Shown: one piece after another, positions 8,801-16,953 of the stretch
Layout of the letters: each line of letters opens with the position of its first letter
How positions within the stretch are numbered: position 1 is the stretch's first letter
Source: Onstottus_A sp036505875
GTDB taxonomy: Bacteria > Acidobacteriota > Blastocatellia > UBA7656
Direction: 5' to 3'
DNA: 43,816 nucleotides
Assembly: GCA_036505875.1 (NCBI GenBank)
Contig: DASXSR010000199.1
Coordinates: 1 to 43,816 of the forward strand
The notes under the pieces: model-generated
Seen by the model: only the letters and a program-made list of their open reading frames with translations
What the model was told of the DNA's origin: nothing
Databases searched by the model: none
Program-made: the position numbers and the translations under genes

Positions 8801-8921
8801 GTGTTATTTGAGCAAGAACCTGGAAGACTCGTTGACTTGAATCATGCGGGTCGTCATCTTTCGGAGTCGGGGCCACGGCTGATGGTCGCGCGTCGATAGT
8901 TGTCTGCCGCGGGTCTTTCAT
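5847..8921 (-). CDS. soluble chemoreceptor signalling domain fused to a family 5 solute-binding domain
   Basis: 1024 residues in one open frame. Residues about 60-525 are a long coiled coil of the methyl-accepting chemotaxis type, with the hairpin tip at about 283-315 (DRTHLLALNAAILAAQAG, then GRGFRIVADEIKELSERT). Residues about 530-1010 are an SBP_bac_5 domain (oligopeptide/dipeptide-binding type), with LRFALRASQVTLDPATVSS at its start, WDISPDGRVYTFYLRESARFHNG and later DYPDPDNFTYVLFNSRNRD. No signal peptide or membrane helix is visible anywhere, so the binding domain seems to be cytoplasmic. That is odd, because such domains normally act outside the membrane. At the tip the usual glutamate and arginine of AAxEAARAGE are L and Q. 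No che genes are adjacent. It may sense an internal peptide or act in a non-motility pathway; this is inference. Confidence 0.88.
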   Translation of the reverse strand: MKDPRQTTIDARPSAVAPTPKDDDPHDSSQRVFQVLAQITQGDLSVLANGKHKELTGRDRQLLLNLDWLARRLRYIVGRLQRAADSIETVVGEVLRGTQMLSAGVLDEAKSVEETSGSIAEMNASMHSVGESLQTLLDLSQSTSNSVMRMATSINQVSENADELAQFVEETAMAIDDMANTVRKVAESTEALAESAEKTAGAMEAIDNSTRSIGDSVNETTMLAEEVARSADSGSELVGETATSVSKIKDAIDAATETITRLGKRSDQIGEVTHVINEIADRTHLLALNAAILAAQAGTQGRGFRIVADEIKELSERTSASTREIEEVVQSVREDVTEAIQRVAVGGERADEGVDLASRAAALLTEIRDKTNAASDRIRAIADSTAIQASESHTVLEAADLVRQQARDIERATGEQALTSRHIGERALHMSELTEQVRLATGEQAKVSRSIAQAMEELTGAVEQIRVASDEQSTGADRVLRAVETIKEVVSRNQASISGINSAVDLLVREAELLNREVETFQLPAPERGGHLRFALRASQVTLDPATVSSLSRVDVMSNIFEGLVQFGERAEIRPAIAERWDISPDGRVYTFYLRESARFHNGRRVRAEDVKYSFERQMRQNEDAAAWAFRPLVGAEQFMSGEADSVAGIQLVNEQVVKLELVQPVAFFLSTLCTEYSYIFPREEVERPTMDFEVRPVGSGPFRVVEAVLGREVQLERFSNYWNPELPYVDRLTVHFGLGGEEILDMFLRNELDYVTDLPLTDLATIKERAADIQVLEAVQLQTRMLVFDCERPPLSDRRVRQAICLAIDRRRFLREVYGEMAELSIGPIPPGVLGYDPGERGYDYDPDRARTLLEDAGYESGFDTEVWWPQSVNSAVECLKEDLAAVGIRAEFRYAEAEEMERGLKLRTVPIAGRDWYADYPDPDNFTYVLFNSRNRDLFISTYSSEQVDRLTDQARSVMNRDQRAAIYREVTKLLLEDAPCAFLAHRRSFVAHRADLEGVTLHLLSPSVMPKDLWFAKLGDK

Positions 8922-9025
8922 GATCGGTGGATGGCTGGAGAGCTATTATGGTACTGAATTAGCGCGAGGCAATCAAATGTGAAAACGAGATGTTGTCTTG
9001 TATCATAAGTTTAGAGGAGATCAGC

Positions 9026-10006
9026 TTGAACAAGATAGAACGTGTCACGAACGCGCTCAAAGGAGCGGAAGTTGATCGACCGCCTTTCAGCTTTTGGTAT
9101 CACTTCGGGCTTCAGCACATGCCGGGTCGCGTGCACGCGGCGGCAGAAATTGACTTCTATCGCGCATACGACCTGGATTTCCTTAAGGTAATGAGCGACT
9201 ATCCCTATCCCCTGCCGCTTGGGTTAGAAGCTGTCGAGACTGAAGAAGATTGGAGAAGAATCGAACCCTTAGCTTCAAGCAATAGTTGCTGGGACGAACA
9301 ACTTTCGGCGTTGTCCATCATCGACGACGCAATCGGGCAAGAAGCTTTCTTCATCGAGACGATCTTCAGCCCGTGGACTACGGCTCGAAGGCTTTCGCGC
9401 AGCGGGAGCCTCACCGCTGCGCGTGAACGTTATCCCGAAACGATGCTTGGCGCAATGGAAGCTATCGCGATTTCACTTGCCGACTATTCGAAAGAAGCTC
9501 TCAAGCGTGGCGCTGCTGGGATCTTCCTATCGCTGGGTGCAGCAAGTGATGAAGTCATGACTTCTGACGAGTATAGGACTTGGGGCCGACCTTTCGATCT
9601 CAGGATCCTCGACGCTGTTCGCGAAGCTCCGTTCAACGTGCTGCACATTCACGGCAAGCGAATACACTTCGATTCTGTTAGTGATTATCCGGTGAGCGCG
9701 CTAAACTGGTCACACTCCACGACCGAACCATCGCTAAAGGACGGCATGTCGCGATCGGGCAAGACGGTCATGGGAGGGATTGATGAAGCTCACGCGAGTC
9801 ATGTCTCAGCGCCCGAGATCGGAGGGCAGGTGAGAAAAACAATTAATGAAGTGGGAACCCTAGGATTAATTGTAACGCCCGGTTGTTCGGTGCCAACCGA
9901 CACTCGCGAACAAAACCTTAGAGCTATTAAGACCGCTAACGAGGGCTATGGGGCCACGGCGGTCCCGTCCAGGAATGCGCGCAGCCTCCTCGAGCGCGAA
10001 GGGTGA
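9026..10006 (+). CDS. uroporphyrinogen decarboxylase (URO-D) family protein, not HemE
   Basis: 326 residues from a TTG at 9026 with GAGGAGA five bases upstream. An ATG at 8990 would add twelve residues but lacks a good ribosome site. The start NKIERVTNALKGAEVDRPPF is typical of the URO-D superfamily, which includes heme enzyme HemE and methylcobamide:CoM methyltransferases. The HemE signature around the RQAGRY loop is absent (FSFWYHFGLQHMPG instead). Where methyltransferases carry a zinc-binding H-x-C-G, this protein has LHIHG. The role is therefore undefined and may be methyl transfer. The last 61 bases overlap the end of the convergent sigma factor gene. Confidence 0.85.
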   Translation: MNKIERVTNALKGAEVDRPPFSFWYHFGLQHMPGRVHAAAEIDFYRAYDLDFLKVMSDYPYPLPLGLEAVETEEDWRRIEPLASSNSCWDEQLSALSIIDDAIGQEAFFIETIFSPWTTARRLSRSGSLTAARERYPETMLGAMEAIAISLADYSKEALKRGAAGIFLSLGAASDEVMTSDEYRTWGRPFDLRILDAVREAPFNVLHIHGKRIHFDSVSDYPVSALNWSHSTTEPSLKDGMSRSGKTVMGGIDEAHASHVSAPEIGGQVRKTINEVGTLGLIVTPGCSVPTDTREQNLRAIKTANEGYGATAVPSRNARSLLEREG

Positions 10007-11601
10007 CGAAGCTTCGCCAGCGCCTTCGCTTCAATCTGCCGAATACGCTCGCGAGTCACGTTGAAATGCTTTCCAACCTCTTCAAGTGTGCGCTCCTCAC
10101 CGGACTGATCCAACCCGAACCGCATCTTGATGATTTCCTTCTCTCGAGGCGTCAGCGTTGACAGCACATCTTCAGTCAACTCGCGCAGGTTGTTGACTAT
10201 CGCGGTCTCGGCAGGATTAGCCGATCGACGGTCCTCGATGAAGCTGGCAATCGTCGTTTCCCCGTCGTCACCGATTGGCGTCTCAAGCGAGATCGGCTGC
10301 TGAGCGATTTTTAGAGCCTTGCGCACCTTCCACGCGGGCATATCGACGCGGCGGGCTAGTTCTTCGTGAGTAGGTTCGCGGCCGAGCTCCTGGACCATCA
10401 GGCGCTGCGTGCGCAGAATCTTGTTGATAACTTCGACCATATGCACCGGGACACGGATCGTGCGGCCCTGATCGGCGATCGCGCGAGTCACGGCCTGTCG
10501 AATCCACCACGTCGCATACGTCGAAAACTTGTATCCGCGCCGCCAGTCAAACTTCTCCACCGCGCGCATCAGCCCTATGTTCCCTTCTTGAATCAAGTCT
10601 AGAAAATGCAGCCCGCGGTTGATGTAATTCTTTGCGATCGAAATTACCAGACGCAGATTCGCTTCAATCATCTCGCGCTTGGCCTGCTCGACTTCGGCCT
10701 CGGCGGCAATGATGGTTTGTTGAGTGCGCTTTATGTCGACAGCCGACGCGGCATAGCGCCGCTCGATCTCCCGAACCGCCTTGCGAAGGGCGCGCTGCTG
10801 TCTCTTCAGCTCGTCAACGTCCTTGCGACGTTTGGATTCCAAAGCCCGGCCAATTCGGTTGAGCTCCGCTTCGGCACCGCGAATCTGCTTAACTATCGCG
10901 TCTATCGCATCCATGAACCGCCTTCTGGTCTCGGCAGCAAAAGTGAAGGCGCGCAAGCGCGTGGACATATCTATAAGCTGGTGAGCATACTGACGACGCA
11001 ATCTCTTGAGCTTCTTCGAAGACTTTGGCTCTCCTTCGATCTTTGCCGAGAGCTTTACCAGTTTGTCGTGAGCTTTGATGATCTCGTCGAATTCCTCAAT
11101 CACGTGCTGACGAATCTCTTCACGCTGCTCTTCAAGCGCCTCCTCAGCTTCGGGATCTGTTGCGACGTCGACGACGTCCTGCGGATTGATCTCACCATCG
11201 ACTAGATCGTCGAGCAGCAGGGCGACTTCTTCGATTGTAATGAACGATCGCGACAGAGCTTTGTAGATGCGCTTGTTGCCGCGCTCGATCCGCTTGGCTA
11301 TGCGGATCTCGTCCTCGCGAGTGAGCAACGGCACGGAACTCATCTCGCGAAGGTACAGGCGCATCGGGTCGAGAGACTCATCCTTGCCGGGTTCCAGATC
11401 AACGTCGACCTCCTCGCTCGGTTCTTCGGTTATCTCCGGCGTTTCTTCTTCCTCGACCTGGACGGCCTCCCAAAGCGACTCAGCCTCATCCTCATCGATT
11501 TCCGCAACAATGCGTTCTATCCCGCCAGTGGGTTCAAAGTCCTCCTGCACTTCGTCCGGAGAAGCTACGAGAACATCATCCTTATCGATTCTGCGTTTCA
11601 T
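9946..11601 (-). CDS. rpoD: primary RNA polymerase sigma factor (sigma-70, RpoD/SigA)
   Basis: 551 residues. An acidic N-terminus (about 1-75) is followed by region 1.2 (DPMRLYLREMSSVPLLTRED), a long charged non-conserved region (about 115-300), region 2 (EANLRLVISIAKNYINRGL, DLIQEGNIGLMRAVEKFDW, YKFSTYATWWIRQAVTRAIA), region 3 (IRVPVHMVEVINKI) and region 4 with its helix-turn-helix (RTLEEVGKHFNVTRERIRQI). These define a group 1 housekeeping factor that recognises TTGACA/TATAAT promoters, as seen at several points in this window. It is a single gene, not in the dnaG-rpoD arrangement common elsewhere. Its stop (TAG, 9946-9948) lies inside the end of the convergent URO-D gene. Confidence 0.96.
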   Translation of the reverse strand: MKRRIDKDDVLVASPDEVQEDFEPTGGIERIVAEIDEDEAESLWEAVQVEEEETPEITEEPSEEVDVDLEPGKDESLDPMRLYLREMSSVPLLTREDEIRIAKRIERGNKRIYKALSRSFITIEEVALLLDDLVDGEINPQDVVDVATDPEAEEALEEQREEIRQHVIEEFDEIIKAHDKLVKLSAKIEGEPKSSKKLKRLRRQYAHQLIDMSTRLRAFTFAAETRRRFMDAIDAIVKQIRGAEAELNRIGRALESKRRKDVDELKRQQRALRKAVREIERRYAASAVDIKRTQQTIIAAEAEVEQAKREMIEANLRLVISIAKNYINRGLHFLDLIQEGNIGLMRAVEKFDWRRGYKFSTYATWWIRQAVTRAIADQGRTIRVPVHMVEVINKILRTQRLMVQELGREPTHEELARRVDMPAWKVRKALKIAQQPISLETPIGDDGETTIASFIEDRRSANPAETAIVNNLRELTEDVLSTLTPREKEIIKMRFGLDQSGEERTLEEVGKHFNVTRERIRQIEAKALAKLRHPSRSRRLRAFLDGTAVAP

Positions 11602-11682
11602 CTTGTAGTCCGGTGTTCGCCTGTTCTAGATTGAAGTAAATGGCGTCTCGCCAGCGGCGCCTGAAAGCAGCACGAGTTGTGG

Positions 11683-11712
11683 TTGACATCTTGCGATCAA
11701 ACACGCAATAAT
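11683..11712 (+). promoter_or_regulatory. possible promoter of the alpha-amylase family gene
   Basis: A perfect TTGACA (11683-11688), an 18-base spacer and AATAAT (11707-11712, five of six matches). The implied leader to the start at 11848 is about 130 bases. It lies in the 246-base gap between the divergent sigma factor and GH13 genes. Confidence 0.45.
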
Positions 11713-11847
11713 TGCACTTTTTTCAAACTGATATCATACACGATAATTCTCCTTTAATCTAGATGCAATAGGGCTGAGAGCTGGATGTCTTCGCCGACGC
11801 CTTTAATTACAGCATTAGCAGAGTTTACGGCCCTGGTTTAGGCTATC

Positions 11848-13257
11848 TTGCGGCTCTACGAAATCAACACGCGCGCCCACTGTCGTAATTTTGCCGAGAT
11901 AAGTGACTCAGAATTGGCGGAGCTTTCCCGGCTCGGCTTTGACGCCGTGTGGCTGATGGGGGTGTGGCAGATCAGCGACGGCGCAAGAAAGATATCCAAG
12001 ATCACCTCGCCGGACTTCGAGGGCTCGCCTTACGCCGTTCCCACCTACGAAGTCAATCGCGAATTGGGTGGAAAGGCTCAATTCGCTCGGCTGGTCAAGC
12101 GCGCGCGTGCGGTTGGGCTCTCCGTAATAGCTGACTTCGTTTCCAACCACATGTCGCTGGATTCACCCTGGATCAGTCGTCGTCCCGATTGGTTTGTGCG
12201 CAGCGACCCTAAAGTGCGCAACCAATCCAACAACGAGTTCTTCCTTCACAAATCGGGTGAGGTAATCGCGTTTGGTCGCGATCCTTACTTCCCGCCGTGG
12301 AACGACACAGCTCAACTCGACTATTCGAGCCAAGCTCTCAGGGCACGCATGATCGAGGTGCTGAAACAAATCAGCCGCTACGCCGACGGCGTGCGTTGCG
12401 ATATGGCTATGCTCGCACTGAGAGATTGCATCCGAAACTTGTGGTGTCCGTTGCTGTCGGACTCGGACTTCGATCAGAGGATGCCTGGAGAGTTCTGGGA
12501 CGAGGCTATCAACGCTGTCAAGAAAGTGAATCCCGACTTCAAGTTCATTGCCGAAGCCTATTGGGACAAGGAGCCGCAATTGCTTTCGCTTGGCTTTGAT
12601 CTGTGTTACGAGAAGCAACTATATGATGCGTTAGTTGCTCATGATTTGGGACGAGTTGTCGCTCGGCTTCAAAGGGATTCTGATTCGCTCCGGCACTCGC
12701 TAAACTTCATCGAGAACCACGACGAGCCGCGAGCCGCTTCTGTGTTCAACAAGCCCGACAATCTCGCTGCGTTGGCTCTGATACTGTCCATTCCAGGATC
12801 GGTTCTGATACACGAGGGGCAGATGGAAGGAAAGCGCGAGAAGCTGCCGGTTCAACGCATCAAGCCACTGACTCAAGAAGCGCCGGATGTTCCACTCAGG
12901 GAATCTTACATGCAACTCTTGAAGGTCACTGCTGATGATGTCTTCAAGAAAGGCAACTTCCAGCTCTTCGACCCCGGCATTTACGGAGCGTTAGGTTTTA
13001 TTCGGAAAGACGAACGACGATTGGTTGCGTTCTTGGCTCAGATCTCCGAAGCGTGGCACAGATTCAACGCTCCGGCGATGAATATCTCTGCGGTTGCAAA
13101 TGAAGCCGGCGCGCAACCCGTATTACGAGTTACCAACTTGCTCAACTCAGCAGCAGCCACGATCGGACGAAGCAATGGCGAGTTTCATCTCGAGATGAGT
13201 CGCGTGGGCGTTGATGACGAAACCAAGTTCTGCTTGTTGGAAGCTTCTCCCCTCTGA
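11848..13257 (+). CDS. alpha-amylase family (GH13) glycoside hydrolase or transglycosylase
   Basis: 469 residues from a TTG. An in-frame stop nine bases upstream rules out an earlier ordinary start, and no ATG lies close downstream. All four GH13 regions are present: ADFVSNH (D96, N100, H101), GVRCDMAML (nucleophile D185), FIAEAYW (acid/base E236) and ENHDE (H291, D292). There is no signal peptide, so it acts inside the cell, probably on glycogen, maltodextrin or a trehalose-like sugar. The exact substrate cannot be told. The 3' end is 72 bases before a phosphofructokinase gene in the same direction, which fits a sugar-catabolic pair. Confidence 0.9.
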   Translation: MRLYEINTRAHCRNFAEISDSELAELSRLGFDAVWLMGVWQISDGARKISKITSPDFEGSPYAVPTYEVNRELGGKAQFARLVKRARAVGLSVIADFVSNHMSLDSPWISRRPDWFVRSDPKVRNQSNNEFFLHKSGEVIAFGRDPYFPPWNDTAQLDYSSQALRARMIEVLKQISRYADGVRCDMAMLALRDCIRNLWCPLLSDSDFDQRMPGEFWDEAINAVKKVNPDFKFIAEAYWDKEPQLLSLGFDLCYEKQLYDALVAHDLGRVVARLQRDSDSLRHSLNFIENHDEPRAASVFNKPDNLAALALILSIPGSVLIHEGQMEGKREKLPVQRIKPLTQEAPDVPLRESYMQLLKVTADDVFKKGNFQLFDPGIYGALGFIRKDERRLVAFLAQISEAWHRFNAPAMNISAVANEAGAQPVLRVTNLLNSAAATIGRSNGEFHLEMSRVGVDDETKFCLLEASPL

Positions 13258-13329
13258 TCATTCAGTTTTCCGATCACATCTTCTGTTGTACTCTTGTTGC
13301 AAGACCATCTCGACCGAGGAGGTGCTGCA

Positions 13330-14502
13330 GTGCCAAAGACAATCGGCGTTTTGACCGGAGGCGGAGATGTGCCGGGTTTGAATCCATGCATCAAAGCGCT
13401 TGTCTATCGCGCGATCGATGAAGGTTATCGGGTGCTCGGCATTCGACGCGGATGGGGCGGCTTGCTTGAGTTCAATTCGACTGATCCCGCAAGCTTCAGC
13501 AAACATTTCATTCCGCTAGACAAGCAGACGGTTCGCACAATAGATCGAACCGGCGGCACTATGCTCCACACGAGTCGAACGAATCCGTCAAAAGTGAAGC
13601 TCCCAGACGAACCCGAGTTCTTGCGTGATCCCGAGCAGTCGAGAGGAGAGGAAGCCGGCGGTGATGTGAGAGATTTCACACCCCACATCTTGAAGAACCT
13701 CGAGGATCTCGGCATCGAAATACTGGTGCCAATCGGCGGCGACGACACGCTTAGCTACGCCGAGCGTCTCCATCGCGAGGGTTTCGAAGTAATCGCCATT
13801 CCGAAGACCATGGACAACGATGTTTACGGCACCGACTACTGCATTGGCTTCAGCACCGCCGTGACTCGCAGCGTTCAGTTTATCCATCAGCTTCGCACCA
13901 GCAGCGGCTCGCACGAACGCATCGCGGTCGTTGAGCTCTTCGGGCGCAACAGCGGCGAGACCTGCTTGATCAGCTCTTATCTTGCGGGCGTCGATCGAGC
14001 ATTGATTTCCGAGGTGCCGTTCGATCCCGAGCGGTTGGCCGGACTGCTGATGCAAGACAAACGATCAAACCCAAGCAATTACGCGATGGTAACTATCAGC
14101 GAAGGTGCGCGCATGGTTGGGGGCGAAGTGGTAGAACACGGGGAGAGCGATCCCTACGGCCATCGCAAGCTCGGAGGAATAGGGTTGATAGCCGGTGACG
14201 AGCTCAAGAAGCGAACCGGCGAAGATACCATTTATCAGCAGCTCGGCTACCTGATGCGCTCGGGCGCGCCCGATGCCGTCGATCTTATGGTGTCGGTCAA
14301 CTACGCGCTGATGGCGATGGACCTGATTCTCGACGGGGCGAGGGGTCGAATGTGCGCGCTGCGTGACGGGACTTATACACATGTGCCAATAAGCACAATC
14401 ACGAGCGGTCTGAAACGAGTCGACGTGGACGAGTTATACGACGCCGAGCAGTATTTGCCTAAGGTTCGCCGCGTGCTTGGCAAGCCGATGTTTTTGTATT
14501 GA
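13330..14502 (+). CDS. 6-phosphofructokinase, probably pyrophosphate-dependent
   Basis: 390 residues from a GTG at 13330 with AGGAGG seven bases upstream. The beginning PKTIGVLTGGGDVPGLNPCI is the PfkA-family nucleotide/pyrophosphate loop. Two positions separate phosphoryl donors in this family: ATP enzymes have GGDGS and PGTIDND, whereas pyrophosphate enzymes have an aspartate and a lysine. Here the residues are IGGDDT (about 136-140) and PKTMDND (about 159-164), both of the pyrophosphate type. It phosphorylates fructose 6-phosphate in glycolysis, and a PPi enzyme would also work in reverse. An approximately 35-residue insert after the third strand (residues 80-115, rich in charged residues) is unusual for short ATP-type enzymes. 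Confidence 0.92.
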   Translation: MPKTIGVLTGGGDVPGLNPCIKALVYRAIDEGYRVLGIRRGWGGLLEFNSTDPASFSKHFIPLDKQTVRTIDRTGGTMLHTSRTNPSKVKLPDEPEFLRDPEQSRGEEAGGDVRDFTPHILKNLEDLGIEILVPIGGDDTLSYAERLHREGFEVIAIPKTMDNDVYGTDYCIGFSTAVTRSVQFIHQLRTSSGSHERIAVVELFGRNSGETCLISSYLAGVDRALISEVPFDPERLAGLLMQDKRSNPSNYAMVTISEGARMVGGEVVEHGESDPYGHRKLGGIGLIAGDELKKRTGEDTIYQQLGYLMRSGAPDAVDLMVSVNYALMAMDLILDGARGRMCALRDGTYTHVPISTITSGLKRVDVDELYDAEQYLPKVRRVLGKPMFLY

Positions 14503-14709
14503 GTAAGTTCAATGGATCGACGCACCCTCGGCGATCTTCTGCCTTCTTCTCGCGGCAATTGTTTTTGGACTTTGGATCGTTTGGCTTAAACGTTACATCC
14601 GAGCTGCCTGGAGACTTGATTCCGAGAAACACAAGTAGCGCGATAAGTCTTTCCCTTTTCAAGCCCGATTGCTATCATCGTCTTTCCAAATTGGCGGGCT
14701 CAGAATGCG

Positions 14710-15741
14710 ATGAACCTCTCGATCAATCCTTTCACCGAAGACCTCGCAGTCGACCTCGGCACCGTACACACGTTCATCTACGGGCGCGGGCGCGGGATGG
14801 TGGTCAACGAGCCATCGCTCGTCGCGATCGACAAGATCTCTCACGAGGTGATCGCAGTCGGCACGGAAGCCCTCGAGATGCTTGGGCGATCCCCCGAAGA
14901 CGTCGAGGTTGCCAATCCGATGCAAGATGGTGTCGTCGCCGATTCGGAGCTCGCGCAGACGATGCTGCAGAAGTTCATTCGTAAGGCGCGCGGTGGTCGC
15001 GCGCGGTTCTCGAGACGAATAATTCAGGGCGTGCCCGCCGGAATTACTTCTGTTGAGCGCCTGGCGGTTCGGAATGTCGTGAAAGGAATCGGCGCCAGCC
15101 GCGTTTACCTTGTCGAGGAAGGTTTAGCTTCAGCCGTCGGCGCCAAGCTGCCCGTGGCCGGAATGAAGGCCTCAATGATCGTAGATATCGGGGGAGCTAC
15201 GACTTCCATCGCGGCGGTCGCCAACGCCGGAATCGTCGAGTCGGAGACGCTTCGCATCGGCGGGCTTGACATGGATCGCGCAATCACCGATTACGTCAAA
15301 CACGAGCGAAAAGTATTGATCGGGGAGCGCACAGCCGAACGCCTCAAAATTGTTTTGGGTTCGGCAACCGATCCAGTCGAAGATCACAAGAGCGTAGTGA
15401 AGGGGCAAAACATAAGCGAAGGCGGACCCGAAATGATCGAAGTCTCCGCATTCGAAGTCCATCACGCGATAGATGGCGTAGTCAAGCAGATAGTCGAGGC
15501 CGTCCGCAACGTGCTGGAGCGCATACCGCCTGAAGTCGCAAGCGATATACACGACACGGGGTTGGTGCTTGCGGGAGGGGTCGCTTTGCTGGCCGGAATG
15601 GATACGCGAATTAGTCGCGCCACGAAACTTCACGTAGCGGTCGCCGAAAGTCCGCGACAAACAGTGGGCAAGGGATTGATCGCCTTGTATGACCAGCCCT
15701 TGTTGCTTCGTCGAGTTGCGCGCAATATCGAGCTCACATAA
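14710..15741 (+). CDS. mreB: MreB-family actin-like protein
   Basis: 343 residues. The actin-type ATP-binding motifs are present: DLGTVHTFIY (phosphate 1, residues 15-24), DIGGATTSIA (phosphate 2, about 159-168) and LAGGVALLAG (adenosine, near 290). MreB polymers guide cell-wall synthesis along the inner membrane in rod-shaped cells. The residue after DLGT is V where most MreB proteins have A. No mreC or mreD follows: the next gene is convergent and unrelated. It may therefore be a second MreB copy, or the only one outside its usual operon. The ATG at 14710 lies 207 bases after the phosphofructokinase stop. Confidence 0.9.
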   Translation: MNLSINPFTEDLAVDLGTVHTFIYGRGRGMVVNEPSLVAIDKISHEVIAVGTEALEMLGRSPEDVEVANPMQDGVVADSELAQTMLQKFIRKARGGRARFSRRIIQGVPAGITSVERLAVRNVVKGIGASRVYLVEEGLASAVGAKLPVAGMKASMIVDIGGATTSIAAVANAGIVESETLRIGGLDMDRAITDYVKHERKVLIGERTAERLKIVLGSATDPVEDHKSVVKGQNISEGGPEMIEVSAFEVHHAIDGVVKQIVEAVRNVLERIPPEVASDIHDTGLVLAGGVALLAGMDTRISRATKLHVAVAESPRQTVGKGLIALYDQPLLLRRVARNIELT

Positions 15742-15768
15742 GCTATAGCGCGTCCCGCGCGCTTCAAA

Positions 15769-16788
15769 TTAGTTCGGGTCAAGTCTTATCTTCGCTTCGA
15801 ACTTCTGGTATCCCCTGAACTCGATCACATTTCTGGTGTAGATCCTCTGATCGTCGCGTCCCAACAGAACCTCTGCTTTGACCGGTAACAAATACCGCTG
15901 ACTGGCAATTGTAATCCAGTCGAATTCGACAGCGTTTTCTGAAAGCGTAATCGGAAACCCGGCCGGAATCTCGTCGTGAGATTCCTCGACTCGCAGCACT
16001 CGTTTGGTTTCTGTATCGATCCACACGCTTCCGCTATAACCGGCCACAGTTCGCGCTCCGCTGATCTTGTCGGAGATCGAGTTGGTCGAATTGGCGCGGC
16101 GCACTTTGAAATCGTAAACGACGGCCGAATGGCCCTGAAAGCTTTCGCGTTTGACTTCCTTGAACTCCGCCTTTGACTGAGGCAAGAACAAACCTGCGAG
16201 CAACGATCCGAATTCGCCAGTGGACGTCGAGCCGCCTATTTGCTCATAGGATTGTCGAGCCGGCGCACCATTCACCCGAAGCAACTTGAACTCCTCCCCC
16301 TTACCTACGCGATACGTGACTTCGATCTCAAGCTTGTCTTCGAGCTGCCAGTCCTTCTTCTCCGGTGTTCGCACATAGCGAGTGACGATTTGAGTGACAA
16401 TGAAATTCGGCAGCTCTTCGGCAAATTCCAACGCGTGTCTTCTGGCCTGTTCCAACAACGACAGCGTCTTCCCCGAGTCGGCGTTGTCAAGCTCAGGATC
16501 CGAGACTTGTGGCTTTCCAACGTTCTTGCCGGCGTGTTTGATTGCGTCCAAGAGGAATGTCCGGGCGCCGGCCTGACGAAACTGATCGAGAGTTTTTTCA
16601 TCAACCGCGAAAGCGATTCCTCGTTGAAGAATCTCAGACGCGATGTCAGCTTGCGACAGATGGTGCGCTTCTGCGTCTTGAAGCCGGGCTAAGACATCCT
16701 GCTTGGTGAGAGGAGCGGCCGTCTGCCAGGCACCGGATGGCAGGGTTAACGCGAAAAGAAGACAGATGCTTAGCAGGTAACTCTTCAT
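15769..16788 (-). CDS. exported protein of unknown function, possibly LolA/LppX-like
   Basis: 339 residues from the ATG at 16788, chosen because it begins a signal peptide (MKSYLLSICLLFALTLPSGA). Residues about 25-110 are helical (AEAHHLSQADIASEILQRG). The larger C-terminal half is beta-rich and begins with ELPNFIVTQIVTRYVRT, continuing with EEFKLLRVNG, VWIDTETKRVLRVEE and IEFRGYQKFEAKI. The last half resembles the outer-membrane lipoprotein-sorting fold in pattern; that is inference. A -10-like TATAAG (minus strand, 16807-16812) lies just upstream. It is divergent from mqnC and convergent with mreB. Confidence 0.75.
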   Translation of the reverse strand: MKSYLLSICLLFALTLPSGAWQTAAPLTKQDVLARLQDAEAHHLSQADIASEILQRGIAFAVDEKTLDQFRQAGARTFLLDAIKHAGKNVGKPQVSDPELDNADSGKTLSLLEQARRHALEFAEELPNFIVTQIVTRYVRTPEKKDWQLEDKLEIEVTYRVGKGEEFKLLRVNGAPARQSYEQIGGSTSTGEFGSLLAGLFLPQSKAEFKEVKRESFQGHSAVVYDFKVRRANSTNSISDKISGARTVAGYSGSVWIDTETKRVLRVEESHDEIPAGFPITLSENAVEFDWITIASQRYLLPVKAEVLLGRDDQRIYTRNVIEFRGYQKFEAKIRLDPN

Positions 16789-16932
16789 AAGCTCCACATC
16801 CGAACGCTTATAGCGTAACACTTTAAGTTGATCGTTGAAACGCGATCCTCTCGATAAGAGGTGGAGCATCGCACTTCAGGGACATGTTACTGTTAAACTT
16901 CGGAGATGCTGTGCAGCGTTCGGCGATTTGGC

Positions 16933-16938
16933 TATAAT
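16933..16938 (+). promoter_or_regulatory. -10 element upstream of mqnC
   Basis: A perfect TATAAT 15 bases before the ATG of mqnC. The -35 region (near 16910-16915, TGTGCA) is weak. If used, the leader would be under ten bases. Confidence 0.4.
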
Positions 16939-16953
16939 CCCAGCGAGGTTTGC

